Of a stretch of DNA of 64,000 nt, positions 46,038-53,631 are shown piece after piece. The stretch covers positions 83,585 through 147,584 of the forward strand of contig NZ_SUHQ01000019.1 in NCBI RefSeq assembly GCF_004962245.1. Direction: 5' to 3'. The DNA is from Mesorhizobium sp. GTDB taxonomy: Bacteria > Pseudomonadota > Alphaproteobacteria > Rhizobiales > Rhizobiaceae. Under the pieces are notes generated by a model, which saw only the letters and a list, made by a program, of their open reading frames with translations, did not search any database and had not been told where the DNA came from. Every line of letters begins with the position of its first letter. Within the stretch, counting starts at the first letter, position 1. A program made the translations under genes and the position numbers.

Positions 46038-46081
46038 TTGAATATGAAATCAAAATAGAATATATATCCAATTCTGGATAT
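46038..46081 (+). promoter_or_regulatory. Promoter with dyad operator before the kinase operon
   Basis: TTGAAT (46038) and TATATA (46061) are 17 bases apart, a good sigma-70-type promoter and much more AT-rich than its surroundings. A perfect dyad ATATCCA-ATTC-TGGATAT at 46064-46081 overlaps the -10 element and the start region, ending ten bases before the ATG at 46091. A repressor bound here would block transcription; the winged-helix protein encoded first is the natural candidate. Confidence 0.72.
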
Positions 46082-46090
46082 GGAGGGTAT

Positions 46091-46462
46091 ATGCCTGACA
46101 TCAACGCGACCCAACGAGCGCGCCTGCTTCGACTTAAGGATGCGATTGCCTCTCTCCGTGGTCTTAACCTCGACCACTTGGTGAGCCTTTTGACGATAGC
46201 CGCCGACCCCGGCCTCTCAGTCAATGAACTGGCCGAGAAGACCAACACCCCGCAGGCGTCGGCAAGTCGCTATGTCGCGGTGCTTGCAGGGCGTTATCAG
46301 ACAGATGCAGCGGAACCGCCAATTGCCCTGGTTACACAGGAGATAAGCGCAGACGATCCCCGACGGCGCGCCCTCTATCTGACGCCAGAGGGTCACCACG
46401 CAATTATGGCTATCATCAACGTTGACGGACCGACCTCAGGCATCGAAGGAGAAGCCGCATGA
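46091..46462 (+). CDS. Winged-helix (MarR-like) regulator, first gene of the kinase-TPR operon
   Basis: The protein has 123 residues. The winged helix is LVSLLTIAADPGLSVNELAEKTNTPQASASRYVAVL, followed by DDPRRRALYLTPEGHHAIM as the wing and last helix. GGAGGGTAT precedes the ATG. Its stop overlaps the kinase start (ATGA). The dyad in its promoter suggests autorepression. A paralogue lies at 52558-52923 on the same island: the blocks LL-x-IAA, SV, TASR/SASR and DRRKRSLTLT/DPRRRALYLT align. Confidence 0.8.
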   Translation: MPDINATQRARLLRLKDAIASLRGLNLDHLVSLLTIAADPGLSVNELAEKTNTPQASASRYVAVLAGRYQTDAAEPPIALVTQEISADDPRRRALYLTPEGHHAIMAIINVDGPTSGIEGEAA

Positions 46463-47514
46463 CGGCGTCCGCGCAACTCAAAGGACTTGTTCTTGGAAGT
46501 GGTTGGAAGGTCGTTCGCAACTTGCCTCGAAACCCGAATGGGTCGGGCGGCACCTTCTCGAACAGCTATCTGGCTGAGAAGGACGGGCGGGTCGCTTTCA
46601 TAAAGGCATTTGACTTCTCAGAAGCATTCGAAGCTGGCGTGGAAACTCTGAAGAGGTTGGGCACCCTCATCGCGTCATACGAGCATGAGAGGGACGTTCT
46701 TGAACACTGTCGCGGCAAGCGGCTGTCTCACGTAGCTGTCGCGATCGACCATGGGTATGTCGAGGTGCCAGAAATGGGTCCCGTAGAGGGGCGCGTCTAC
46801 TACCTTGTGTTCGAGCAGGCGGCCGGAGACATTCGATGCCAGATGGATGAGGCCGAGGCTTCAGACTTGGTTTGGTGCATGCGCGCCCTGCGAAGTGTGT
46901 GTCTTGGGCTGGCTCAGGTTCACCGAGAGATCATCGCTCATCAGGACGTGAAGCCGTCCAATGTGCTGGCATACGATGACGGTGCCTTCAAAATCGCCGA
47001 CTTCGGTCGTTCGTCAAAGCGGGGCAATGCCATCTGGCACGATGATCTGCGCTTCCCCGGAGATCGCTCATATGCGCCGCCCGAGCTGCTCTATGGCTAT
47101 GTAGCGCCCGACTTCGTGCCCCGGCGTATGGGAACCGATCTCTATATGCTTGGGAACTTGGCAGCATTCCTGTTCACTGGAACGAACATGACCGGGTCAA
47201 TCATGGCTCGACTGGACCCCCAACACCACTGGACCAAGTGGCGCTCGGATTACGATGGTGTCTTGCCATATGTTCAAGAGGCATTTGCGCGGGTCCTCGA
47301 AGAACTGGAGGGCATGCTGCCCGCTGATGTAAGGACGTACCTGATGAGCTTCGTGAAGCAGCTATGCAATCCCGAGCTGCCGAGGCGTGGGCATCCGAAG
47401 AGCGTTGGACGCGCTGACCAATACTCCCTCGAACGATACATCGCCGAACTGACGCACACAGTGGACATTTTGGAAATCAAGGCTCGCGTGGCGACGCGCT
47501 TGGGGGCTGCATGA
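46459..47514 (+). CDS. Serine/threonine protein kinase of the island operon
   Basis: The protein has 351 residues. Kinase landmarks are in order: a glycine-rich start NGSGGTFSNSYLAE, the ATP-anchoring Lys49 in AFIKAF, the catalytic loop HQDVKPSN at residues 161-168 with Asp163, Lys165 and Asn168, the metal-binding DFG at 181-183, and APPEL in place of APE. The protein appears soluble with no membrane helix or extracellular sensor. It starts in overlap with the regulator and ends in overlap with the TPR gene, so the three are made together. It may phosphorylate the TPR partner or host proteins; the trigger is unknown. Confidence 0.88.
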   Translation: MTASAQLKGLVLGSGWKVVRNLPRNPNGSGGTFSNSYLAEKDGRVAFIKAFDFSEAFEAGVETLKRLGTLIASYEHERDVLEHCRGKRLSHVAVAIDHGYVEVPEMGPVEGRVYYLVFEQAAGDIRCQMDEAEASDLVWCMRALRSVCLGLAQVHREIIAHQDVKPSNVLAYDDGAFKIADFGRSSKRGNAIWHDDLRFPGDRSYAPPELLYGYVAPDFVPRRMGTDLYMLGNLAAFLFTGTNMTGSIMARLDPQHHWTKWRSDYDGVLPYVQEAFARVLEELEGMLPADVRTYLMSFVKQLCNPELPRRGHPKSVGRADQYSLERYIAELTHTVDILEIKARVATRLGAA

Positions 47515-49079
47515 TCCCATCGCCTTTTGCCGTTCCAAGGCGGGTGGTGCCCCGTTGGCGAAGTCTTGCCCTGACAATCGAGGCTGGCGAGCTTTCCGTT
47601 CCGTCGCCGGTATCGGAGAAGTACGAGCAACCGACTTTGGTGCCCTCTCTGATCGACAAATTGGGCGAATGGCGCGTTAATCCTTCCATTATCACGGCGG
47701 GTGAACTGCTTGAGGCCGCATTGGTTGAGGGGCTTGAGAGCGAGGCGGTTTCCGCAGCACGCTTTCTCATTTCCCCCTCGTCTACCGCGACCCTCCCGGT
47801 TCGTCGTCTTGCCGGGCTGGCATTGAAGCGGGCTGGGAAACTCGAGGACATTCCGGAAGGTCTACAAGTCCACGACAGTGCCGACAAGGCAATCTGGCGG
47901 GCCAGGGCACGTGCGTATTCAACGAACCCATTGGCTTGGGTCGAATTATCATTGCACGATGTAATCAGCGGCAAGCGGGCGGCGGCTCGCCGTTCGATGC
48001 AAGTCGCGCTGCAACTCGCCCCCGACAGTCGCCATGTGCTGCGGTCGGCCGCCCGTCTGTTTCTACACCTCCACGAGCCCGAGTTTGCTCACGACATTCT
48101 GCTTAGAAGCGCACGGACGCCAACCGATCCGTGGCTGATGTCCGCCGAAATGTCGATTGCTGAGTTGGCGCAACGACAAGCACGTTTCTTTGGACAGGGG
48201 CGGGCTCTGATCAAATCGGGGACCCTGCGGCCGAGGCAAGCAACCGAACTGGCGAGCGCGCTGGGCACGTTAGAACTCGTGGCCGGCGGAAGGAAGAAAG
48301 CGCGTGATTTCTTTCGCGAGAGCTTACTCAACCCAACGGGTAACTCGCTGGCACAGGCCGAGTGGGCATCACCCTTCTTCGGAACTGAACTCGTCCCCGA
48401 GCGCAGGCTAACGTCCAGCAATGATGGAGGCGAGGCTACGGCACTACATCTATTGCGGGAAAAGAAGGTTCAAGGTGTCACAGAGGCCTGCGAAAGATGG
48501 TCAGCCTCGGAACCATACTCAATTCGTCCATTCGAGGTGTCGTCTGGAATGGCGGCCGCGACCGGCAAATACACCGAGGCTTTGACGATCGCACAGAAAG
48601 GTCTGCTGATCCGGCCGAACGCGCCTTGGTTGTTGAATAATAGAGCCTTCGCGCTGATCCATCTGGGGCGCATGAAGGAGGCTGAGCATAGCTTGCGTGG
48701 CATCATTAAGAGCGAAGAACCCACTTGGTTCGTAAGCGAAGCAAACCGGGGATTATTGGCTATGCGCCGGGGAGACCATGCCTCAGGCGTTATGCACTAT
48801 CGCGCAGCGATCGAAGGCTTCCGCGAACAGCACAGGGTGCAGCATGTTGCGATAGCTCAAACCTACCTCGCTCGCGAAGCTGCCATTGCGGGGCTACCCG
48901 AGGCTAAGGCACTTCTCAAAGAGGCTCGGGATAGCCGTAGCAAGGCTGCACTCACTGACGACAGTGTGTTGATCGAAGCAGAGGCGGCACTCGCTAAGCC
49001 TCACATTATTCCAGCGCTATCGACTGGTTCGGAAGCCGCTTTGCAATCTTCGCCAACGTCGAACGTGAACACCCAGTAG
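47511..49079 (+). CDS. TPR-repeat protein coupled to the island kinase
   Basis: The protein has 522 residues, almost entirely helical. TPR-like pairs appear at AAARRSMQVALQLAPDSRHVLRSAARLFLHLHEPEFA, YTEALTIAQKGLLIRPNAPWLLNNRAFALIHLGRMKEAEHSL and SGVMHYRAAIEGF. No catalytic domain is visible. It starts in the ATGA overlap with the kinase stop. Its last 74 bases overlap the 3' end of the convergent recombinase gene, so the C-terminal residues may have been reshaped by that junction. It may be a sensor, scaffold or substrate of the kinase. Confidence 0.82.
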   Translation: MIPSPFAVPRRVVPRWRSLALTIEAGELSVPSPVSEKYEQPTLVPSLIDKLGEWRVNPSIITAGELLEAALVEGLESEAVSAARFLISPSSTATLPVRRLAGLALKRAGKLEDIPEGLQVHDSADKAIWRARARAYSTNPLAWVELSLHDVISGKRAAARRSMQVALQLAPDSRHVLRSAARLFLHLHEPEFAHDILLRSARTPTDPWLMSAEMSIAELAQRQARFFGQGRALIKSGTLRPRQATELASALGTLELVAGGRKKARDFFRESLLNPTGNSLAQAEWASPFFGTELVPERRLTSSNDGGEATALHLLREKKVQGVTEACERWSASEPYSIRPFEVSSGMAAATGKYTEALTIAQKGLLIRPNAPWLLNNRAFALIHLGRMKEAEHSLRGIIKSEEPTWFVSEANRGLLAMRRGDHASGVMHYRAAIEGFREQHRVQHVAIAQTYLAREAAIAGLPEAKALLKEARDSRSKAALTDDSVLIEAEAALAKPHIIPALSTGSEAALQSSPTSNVNTQ

Positions 49080-49638
49080 CACTCACGATCGAGTTCCAGC
49101 TTTGGCCGCGTTGAAGCATGTTCAGTATGGCCTCGTTGCGCTCAGCATCCTCGGGCCGGCCCTTCATGCGTCCCTCAGCTTTCGCCTTAGCGATCCCCTG
49201 AGCCTGCCTGCGGCGTCGGTCGTCGTAGTCCTTGCGGGCGATGGCGGCGAGCATGTCGAGCAGCATCCCGTTGATCGCATCGAACATGCGCCCGGTAAAG
49301 GCGTCCTCGGTCTTCAGCATCATGTGCGAGGTCGGTAAGTCCAGTGCGACGACCTTGACCTCTCGGTCCTTGATCTCGCGCTTGAGCTGGTCCCAATCCT
49401 TGTCCGACAGTCGGCTCAAGCGGTCCACCTGTTCGGTGAGCAAGATATCGCCGGGCTTGCTGTCCCTGAGCAGCCGAAACAGCTCTGGCCTGTGCAGCGA
49501 AGCCCCGCTCTCGTTCTCCTCGTAGGTAGCGGCGATTGTCAGACCCCGCTCCCGGCAGAACGCCTCAAGATCACCCCGCGCTCGCCCTGCGTCCTGTTCC
49601 TTAGTCGAGGCCCTAAGGTAGGCTCGAATGAATGTCAT
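49006..49638 (-). CDS. Small serine recombinase (resolvase/invertase type)
   Basis: The protein has 210 residues. The catalytic Ser11 and Arg9 are in YLRASTKEQ, followed by LLTEQVDRLSRLS with the conserved Asp and Arg residues, the E-helix MLLDMLAAIARKDYDDRRRRQAQGI, and a C-terminal HTH around LQRGQSWNSIVSATGCSRSTLAKIA. It resembles Tn3-type resolvases and Hin/Pin invertases. It converges on and overlaps the TPR gene by 74 bases. It may resolve multimers of the island, invert a segment, or mark an older insertion. Confidence 0.9.
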   Translation of the reverse strand: MTFIRAYLRASTKEQDAGRARGDLEAFCRERGLTIAATYEENESGASLHRPELFRLLRDSKPGDILLTEQVDRLSRLSDKDWDQLKREIKDREVKVVALDLPTSHMMLKTEDAFTGRMFDAINGMLLDMLAAIARKDYDDRRRRQAQGIAKAKAEGRMKGRPEDAERNEAILNMLQRGQSWNSIVSATGCSRSTLAKIAKRLPNQSIALE

Positions 49639-49649
49639 AGCTCGCTCCA

Positions 49650-49717
49650 GTTCGGTTTGACTGGTTCGCTAATACACGGTTCGATTTGACTGGTCAACAG
49701 CTATTTATCGAACCAGC
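49650..49717. promoter_or_regulatory. Repeated boxes upstream of the small recombinase (res-like site)
   Basis: GTTCGGTTTGACTGGT at 49650 and GTTCGATTTGACTGGT at 49679 are direct repeats with a 29-base period. TGGTTCG occurs inside the first and its complement CGAACCA at 49710. Clustered partial repeats of recombinase-binding boxes just upstream of the gene are the layout of a res site that also regulates transcription. Function is inferred. Confidence 0.55.
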
Positions 49718-49834
49718 TTCGACCCGGTTCGGAAAGGGCACACCCAAGAGAACTGAGCCCGGCCCCGACGGAGGCGATCGGGATCGAACCGACTATGCCC
49801 GTCGCAGCCAAGGGCCAGGTGGCCCCTGCCAAGG

Positions 49835-49996
49835 CTAATCAAGCTTCGAGATCATGGTGGCAGCGATCGCAGCGATAACGGCGAGGAGGAAATCACGACC
49901 GGCGGCGGACGGGGGCGTACCGGCATAGCCGGCCAAGCCGAAGTACACGACCGCGCACACAACGCCGATGGTAGTCAGGGAGGGAGGAATGCTCAT
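49835..49996 (-). CDS. 53-residue membrane microprotein
   Basis: An ATG-to-TAG frame encodes 53 residues with two hydrophobic segments, TTIGVVCAVVYFGLAGYA (about 8-25) and FLLAVIAAIAATMI (about 36-49), joined by a short polar loop with PPSAAGRD. A weak AGAAGG precedes the ATG. The sequence is coherent for an inner-membrane two-helix protein, and could be a toxin, holin-like or accessory protein. Its reality rests on hydrophobic pattern only. A stable hairpin (GGGCC-ACCT-GGCCC) lies just after the stop. Confidence 0.5.
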   Translation of the reverse strand: MSIPPSLTTIGVVCAVVYFGLAGYAGTPPSAAGRDFLLAVIAAIAATMISKLD

Positions 49997-50678
49997 TCAC
50001 AAAAGCCTTCTCTTTGGGGGCGAGAATGCTTTTGGGGGCTGACAAGCACCGGAAAGCGTCCTCGACCATGTTGGTCAAAGCTCGCCTTCTCGGTGATTTC
50101 CGCCGGCACCATCTCCTCTTGCGATGAGTAGCGCCTATCAGCCGAAGAAGTCTGCCGACTAAACCCTATCGGCAAGGGATGGTGGCTTGTACGGTTCTGT
50201 TGACCACTGGCGGCGGAACTGACCTTGGTGGTCGGTCCGGTTTGGGGGAATACCACCCATCCCGGTCCTCATTTCTGCGACATGAGTTGGTGATCGCTGG
50301 ACCGACAAACAAGGGCCTGTGATGAATTATGTTTGCTCACGTCGCAAAGGGCGACGCGCCCCGGACTGATCCGCGTTTCGTCGACTGCGACAGGCGTTTG
50401 ATTTGTCGTGAGCGGGGGGCAAGGGGGGGTCTCGGCGTGAACCGATCATCCGATCCCCCGCTCAAATGTTTGCCGCAAAAATTCCGCCCCCTATCTTCCT
50501 TGATAGCATGAAGGAAGACCCTGCGGGCTGGACAGTGGTGGACCGCCACACCGGGCGGCCGGCAGGTCGAGGGCCACCCCGGCATCGGACTTGAGGAGCC
50601 TTGAGCCCTTGATCAGGAGATGCTTCCGTTTGGACACCAAGGAGGAAGGCGTCTTGCTCTCCGATCTTTGAGACCCGG
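49997..50678. other. Island intergenic region without a recognisable gene
   Basis: These 682 bases separate the microprotein from the membrane protein at 50679. Frames of 60-90 codons exist on both strands but have no ribosome site, no hydrophobic pattern and biased composition, and I do not trust them. The stretch 50190-50270 repeats GGTGGTCGGTCCGG-like and GGGGGAATACC motifs. It may hold promoters, an origin-like or non-coding RNA region, but nothing definite. Confidence 0.5.
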
Positions 50679-51563
50679 CTACGGGCTCGGCGGTCCAAAC
50701 CAGTGCGAAATGGAGAGGTAGGGATCGAAGAAATCCCAGAAGACCTTACCGGCCAACAGCAGGACGAGCCCCCACCAGAACGCTCTATGGACCTTAGGTC
50801 GGCCGCGCTGTTCCTTCAGTTCAGCAAGAGGGAAAGCCCATTTCGTGTAACCGAATAGGACCCGATAAACCCAAAGGCTCGCGACGACGATGTAGACATA
50901 GGCAGCGGTCCTCAAAAATTGATTGTTGGTCGTCCATTTGTCCACGAGGTCGGACGCCAGCCAGCAAGCATAGAAACCAAGTGGAAATCCGAAGATTATC
51001 AATCCGTGGTCGTAGGCGAACGGCGCGTGAAGCCGGGTCCTGAACCTGTGCCGTTTGTCGAGGTGGCTCAGAACGATCTTCTCGATGCCTGCAAGCCAGC
51101 CTTCGCGGACGCTGCCAATGGTCAGTTTGCTTGCATTGTAGGTAGGGCTTGAGACCACGTTGTTGGCATCGAGGAGCGGGGGCTGGGAAAAATCAAGCAT
51201 CAGCTCGAACAGGTTTGCCGGGTTGGTGTTTGCAATCGCCTTGAAGGAGGTTTGATTGGTCATATAGATCTTCGTGACGAAAGGGGCGTCCTCAGGAAGA
51301 TCGAAGATTTCCTCAGTTTCTCCATAGGTGCGGGAGCCATCTTCAGCATAGAGGCTCACAGTGACTTTGAACGCTTTCGCCCGGACTTCCTTTTTTTGAG
51401 CCTCAGACTGCTCCTTGGTTTGATCGGGTAGCAACTCCCACTTTGCCAGAGCAAGGTCGGCCTCTTCGTCAACAGTGCGTTGGAGGCCCTTGTAAATCTT
51501 CCGCACACTCTCGATTGAGACCGTGTAGGAACCGAGTGGTATTTCTTTGTTTACGACGCCCAT
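50679..51563 (-). CDS. Island membrane protein, function unknown
   Basis: The protein has 294 residues. The N-terminal 180 residues are soluble, with a short beta-rich region (SYTVSIESVRKIYKGLQ, FKVTVSLYAEDGSRTYGETEEIFDL). The C-terminal part has three hydrophobic segments: LIIFGFPLGFYACWLASDL, AAYVYIVVASLWVYRVLFGY, and AFWWGLVLLLAGKVFWDFFD. A soluble sensor-like domain on a membrane anchor is typical of some abortive-infection effectors, but I cannot name a family. It faces the SNase gene divergently with 166 bp between. Confidence 0.7.
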   Translation of the reverse strand: MGVVNKEIPLGSYTVSIESVRKIYKGLQRTVDEEADLALAKWELLPDQTKEQSEAQKKEVRAKAFKVTVSLYAEDGSRTYGETEEIFDLPEDAPFVTKIYMTNQTSFKAIANTNPANLFELMLDFSQPPLLDANNVVSSPTYNASKLTIGSVREGWLAGIEKIVLSHLDKRHRFRTRLHAPFAYDHGLIIFGFPLGFYACWLASDLVDKWTTNNQFLRTAAYVYIVVASLWVYRVLFGYTKWAFPLAELKEQRGRPKVHRAFWWGLVLLLAGKVFWDFFDPYLSISHWFGPPSP

Positions 51564-51729
51564 CTGCAGCCTCTACCCCAAAGCTAAGCGCAATACGGTA
51601 CTGCCCACCGGGTGGGTCTTCAACTTAGAGTAAGGCCTTTGCACAGGCTATCGATCTGTGGGGCTCCTCCGCCCCTATTCACATCCAGCCGGCTACCCAG
51701 TATTGTTAGGGAGGAGTGGGGCCATCGGA

Positions 51730-52542
51730 ATGGAGCCCGAGGACGAGCTGAAGTCCCGTATCGAGGCTGCACTTGTTCGCGGCCGCCTTGGCCAATGGCA
51801 ACGACAATTCCTCCTCGACATGCGCGACCGGTTGGTGAAGTACGGACCGCGCACACGGCTGAGCGCTAAGCAGTGGGCGAAGCTCTACGAGATCATAGGC
51901 CCCGCACCGCCAAGCGCCTACGCGCCGTCGCAATCTCGCCCGAACAATCCCCCATCGCCGCCGCGCTGGCGACCGCGCCGTTGGCGCAGCCCACTCGCTC
52001 GCGAGGCGCGGTACTTGGCAGCCAGGTTCGCGAGAACGTTCGGGATCGTTCTGGCACTGGTCATCGGTTCCCTGATCTACTCGTTCGTCATCAAGGGCGG
52101 GCACTTCACTTGGCCAAGCATGCCGTCGTTCGCGAGGTCAGACGTGGCAGACAGGGCACCGCTTGCCAGAACACAGTTCACCATAACGGACGGAGACACT
52201 ATCCGGCTCGACGGTGCTGCCAAGGGAACCCGGCTGGTCGGCTTCAATGCCCCCGAAAGCATCGAGCCGAGGTGCACGGTTGAAGCAGCCCTTGGGCGTC
52301 GAGCGAAGGCACGCCTGACCGAACTGGTCGCTTCCGCAAAGCTCGAATTGCAGATGATCCCTTGTTCTTGTCCTGCGGGGACCGAGGGCACAGACCGCTG
52401 TAACTATGGGCGAAGCTGCGGCTCGCTGTTCGCCAACGGGCAGGACGTCGGTGACGTGCTGATTTCGGAGGGATTGGCGGTGCCGTTCATCTGCGGCGCA
52501 ACAAGCTGCCCGCCGACACCTCGCCCGTGGTGCGGGTCATAA
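51730..52542 (+). CDS. Membrane-anchored SNase-like nuclease
   Basis: The protein has 270 residues. The N-terminal 100 residues are basic and proline-rich, then one membrane helix (about 121-138, FGIVLALVIGSLIYSFVI). The C-terminal half resembles staphylococcal nuclease: TITDGDTIRLDG at residues 152-161 with Asp154 and Asp156, and RLVGFNAPESIEPRC, the SNase L-x-G-x-x-APE pattern. Cysteines (CSCPAGTEGTDRCNYGRSCG) near the C-terminus suggest disulfides and an outside-facing domain. I chose the ATG at 51730; GGAGGAG lies a bit far upstream. It may degrade incoming or surface DNA. Confidence 0.78.
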   Translation: MEPEDELKSRIEAALVRGRLGQWQRQFLLDMRDRLVKYGPRTRLSAKQWAKLYEIIGPAPPSAYAPSQSRPNNPPSPPRWRPRRWRSPLAREARYLAARFARTFGIVLALVIGSLIYSFVIKGGHFTWPSMPSFARSDVADRAPLARTQFTITDGDTIRLDGAAKGTRLVGFNAPESIEPRCTVEAALGRRAKARLTELVASAKLELQMIPCSCPAGTEGTDRCNYGRSCGSLFANGQDVGDVLISEGLAVPFICGATSCPPTPRPWCGS

Positions 52543-52557
52543 CCTGAGCCGGTGTAA

Positions 52558-52923
52558 TCAGACCCTCTTCCTGAGGTCCGAAGCGAGACTTCTAATGAAT
52601 GCCCGCCCCTTGTTGGTTAGCGTCAGGGAGCGCTTTCGGCGGTCGCTCCGATCGAAATCGATGCGCACCATCTCGTGCCCTCCCGTCATGTCCTTGTGGC
52701 CTTCAGCCCAGTAGTAGCAGTTGCGAGACGCGGTGCCGGACTGGAGGCCTACCTGTCTCTCGATGTCCTGGACGGAAATCTCTTTGTCGGCTTCTTCTGC
52801 CGCCGCTATCTCCAAGAGCGTCAGAACCGTCGAGACCTGCATCTTGGGGTCGAATTGGTTGAACCTCTGCAAGGCGTTCATCAACGTCGTGAGCGCCTTG
52901 AGATCGTCCGCTATCTCGGTCAT
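52558..52923 (-). CDS. Second winged-helix (MarR-like) regulator of the island
   Basis: The protein has 121 residues. The winged helix is VSTVLTLLEIAAAEEADKEISVQDIERQVGLQSGTASRNCYYW, with a wing RRKRSLTLTNKGRAFIRSL. It aligns along its length with the regulator at 46091. The stop lies 15 bases from the convergent SNase stop. The ribosome site before 52923 is weak. Its target could be the small membrane gene, the TIR pair or the recombinase. Confidence 0.78.
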   Translation of the reverse strand: MTEIADDLKALTTLMNALQRFNQFDPKMQVSTVLTLLEIAAAEEADKEISVQDIERQVGLQSGTASRNCYYWAEGHKDMTGGHEMVRIDFDRSDRRKRSLTLTNKGRAFIRSLASDLRKRV

Positions 52924-52943
52924 TCGGGCGATCCCAAACCCAT

Positions 52944-53192
52944 CTATTCAGCTTTGGTAACTGTGTACTGCCTGCCCACGATGATGAGAGGCATAGCCAT
53001 CGCTGACAGGACGACGCCGAGTGCTGCGACGATGTAGAGCCAAGTCACATCGGGTGGCACGCCATCGAAGCTGCGTCTGGCCCCGGAAAGTCCCATTAAC
53101 GCGAAGCCGACGATTGCCGGGCCGACGAGTATCAGGATCACGCCAAGGATGCCTGCCTCTGTGAGTTTCTGGGTGATGATAGTCTGCGTCAT
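52944..53192 (-). CDS. Small two-helix membrane protein
   Basis: The protein has 82 residues from the ATG at 53192. Two hydrophobic segments, AGILGVILILVGPAIVGFALMGLS and WLYIVAALGVVLSAMAMPLIIVG, flank a polar loop. It lies 20 bases upstream of the second winged-helix gene and is probably co-transcribed with it. No family recognised. It faces the TIR pair divergently. Confidence 0.68.
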   Translation of the reverse strand: MTQTIITQKLTEAGILGVILILVGPAIVGFALMGLSGARRSFDGVPPDVTWLYIVAALGVVLSAMAMPLIIVGRQYTVTKAE

Positions 53193-53334
53193 GTTCCCGC
53201 CCCTGTTTCCGATGTTCGACTGATTAGGCGAGGTCAACGACTGGTCAAGTCGCATGATGTTCTGGCACAATTGACGCTACGTCGTATCTACCTCTGTGCA
53301 TTGTATGCAACATTGCTAATTGATGGGGACTGCA

Positions 53335-53631
53335 ATGATCAAAATAACGGGGCTCGACAAACTGACCAAGACACTTGAGCAAGCTCAAAAGGCTCTCAGG
53401 GAGGTCGACGGTGAGCTGGCGACTGTGAGTTTCGATCCCGACGACCCAGCCAGTATTGAAGCCGCCATTCAGAGCGTTGGATCAATGATTGACGAGCGAC
53501 TTGGCCCTTATGAGAAGAACCCTGTGATTGCGCCTCTGATCGAGGGCATGAAGGAGCAATATCGGCAGGGGATTTTGGATCGGGCCGCAGAGGCGCGGCT
53601 GGGGCAGGACGAAGAAGTCGATGGCGACTGA
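53335..53631 (+). CDS. Small helical protein coupled to the TIR gene
   Basis: The protein has 98 residues. It is helical, with a coiled-coil-like start (GLDKLTKTLEQAQKALREVDGELATV) and an acidic tail. Its last 11 bases overlap the TIR gene start, so translation is coupled. It could be a regulator or partner that restrains the TIR effector. I know no family for it. Confidence 0.68.
   Translation: MIKITGLDKLTKTLEQAQKALREVDGELATVSFDPDDPASIEAAIQSVGSMIDERLGPYEKNPVIAPLIEGMKEQYRQGILDRAAEARLGQDEEVDGD

Noticed and set aside
49770..49795. tRNA T-arm-like sequence on the minus strand (GTCGG-TTCGATC-CCGAT followed by CGCCTCC)
   Set aside because: No matching 5' acceptor strand (GGAGGCG) or anticodon arm could be found upstream; only a GGGCC-ACCT-GGCCC hairpin is there.
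50329..50585. Two opposite short frames in the island gap
   Set aside because: Low-complexity composition, no ribosome site, no hydrophobic or domain pattern; frames on both strands of the same DNA cannot both be trusted.
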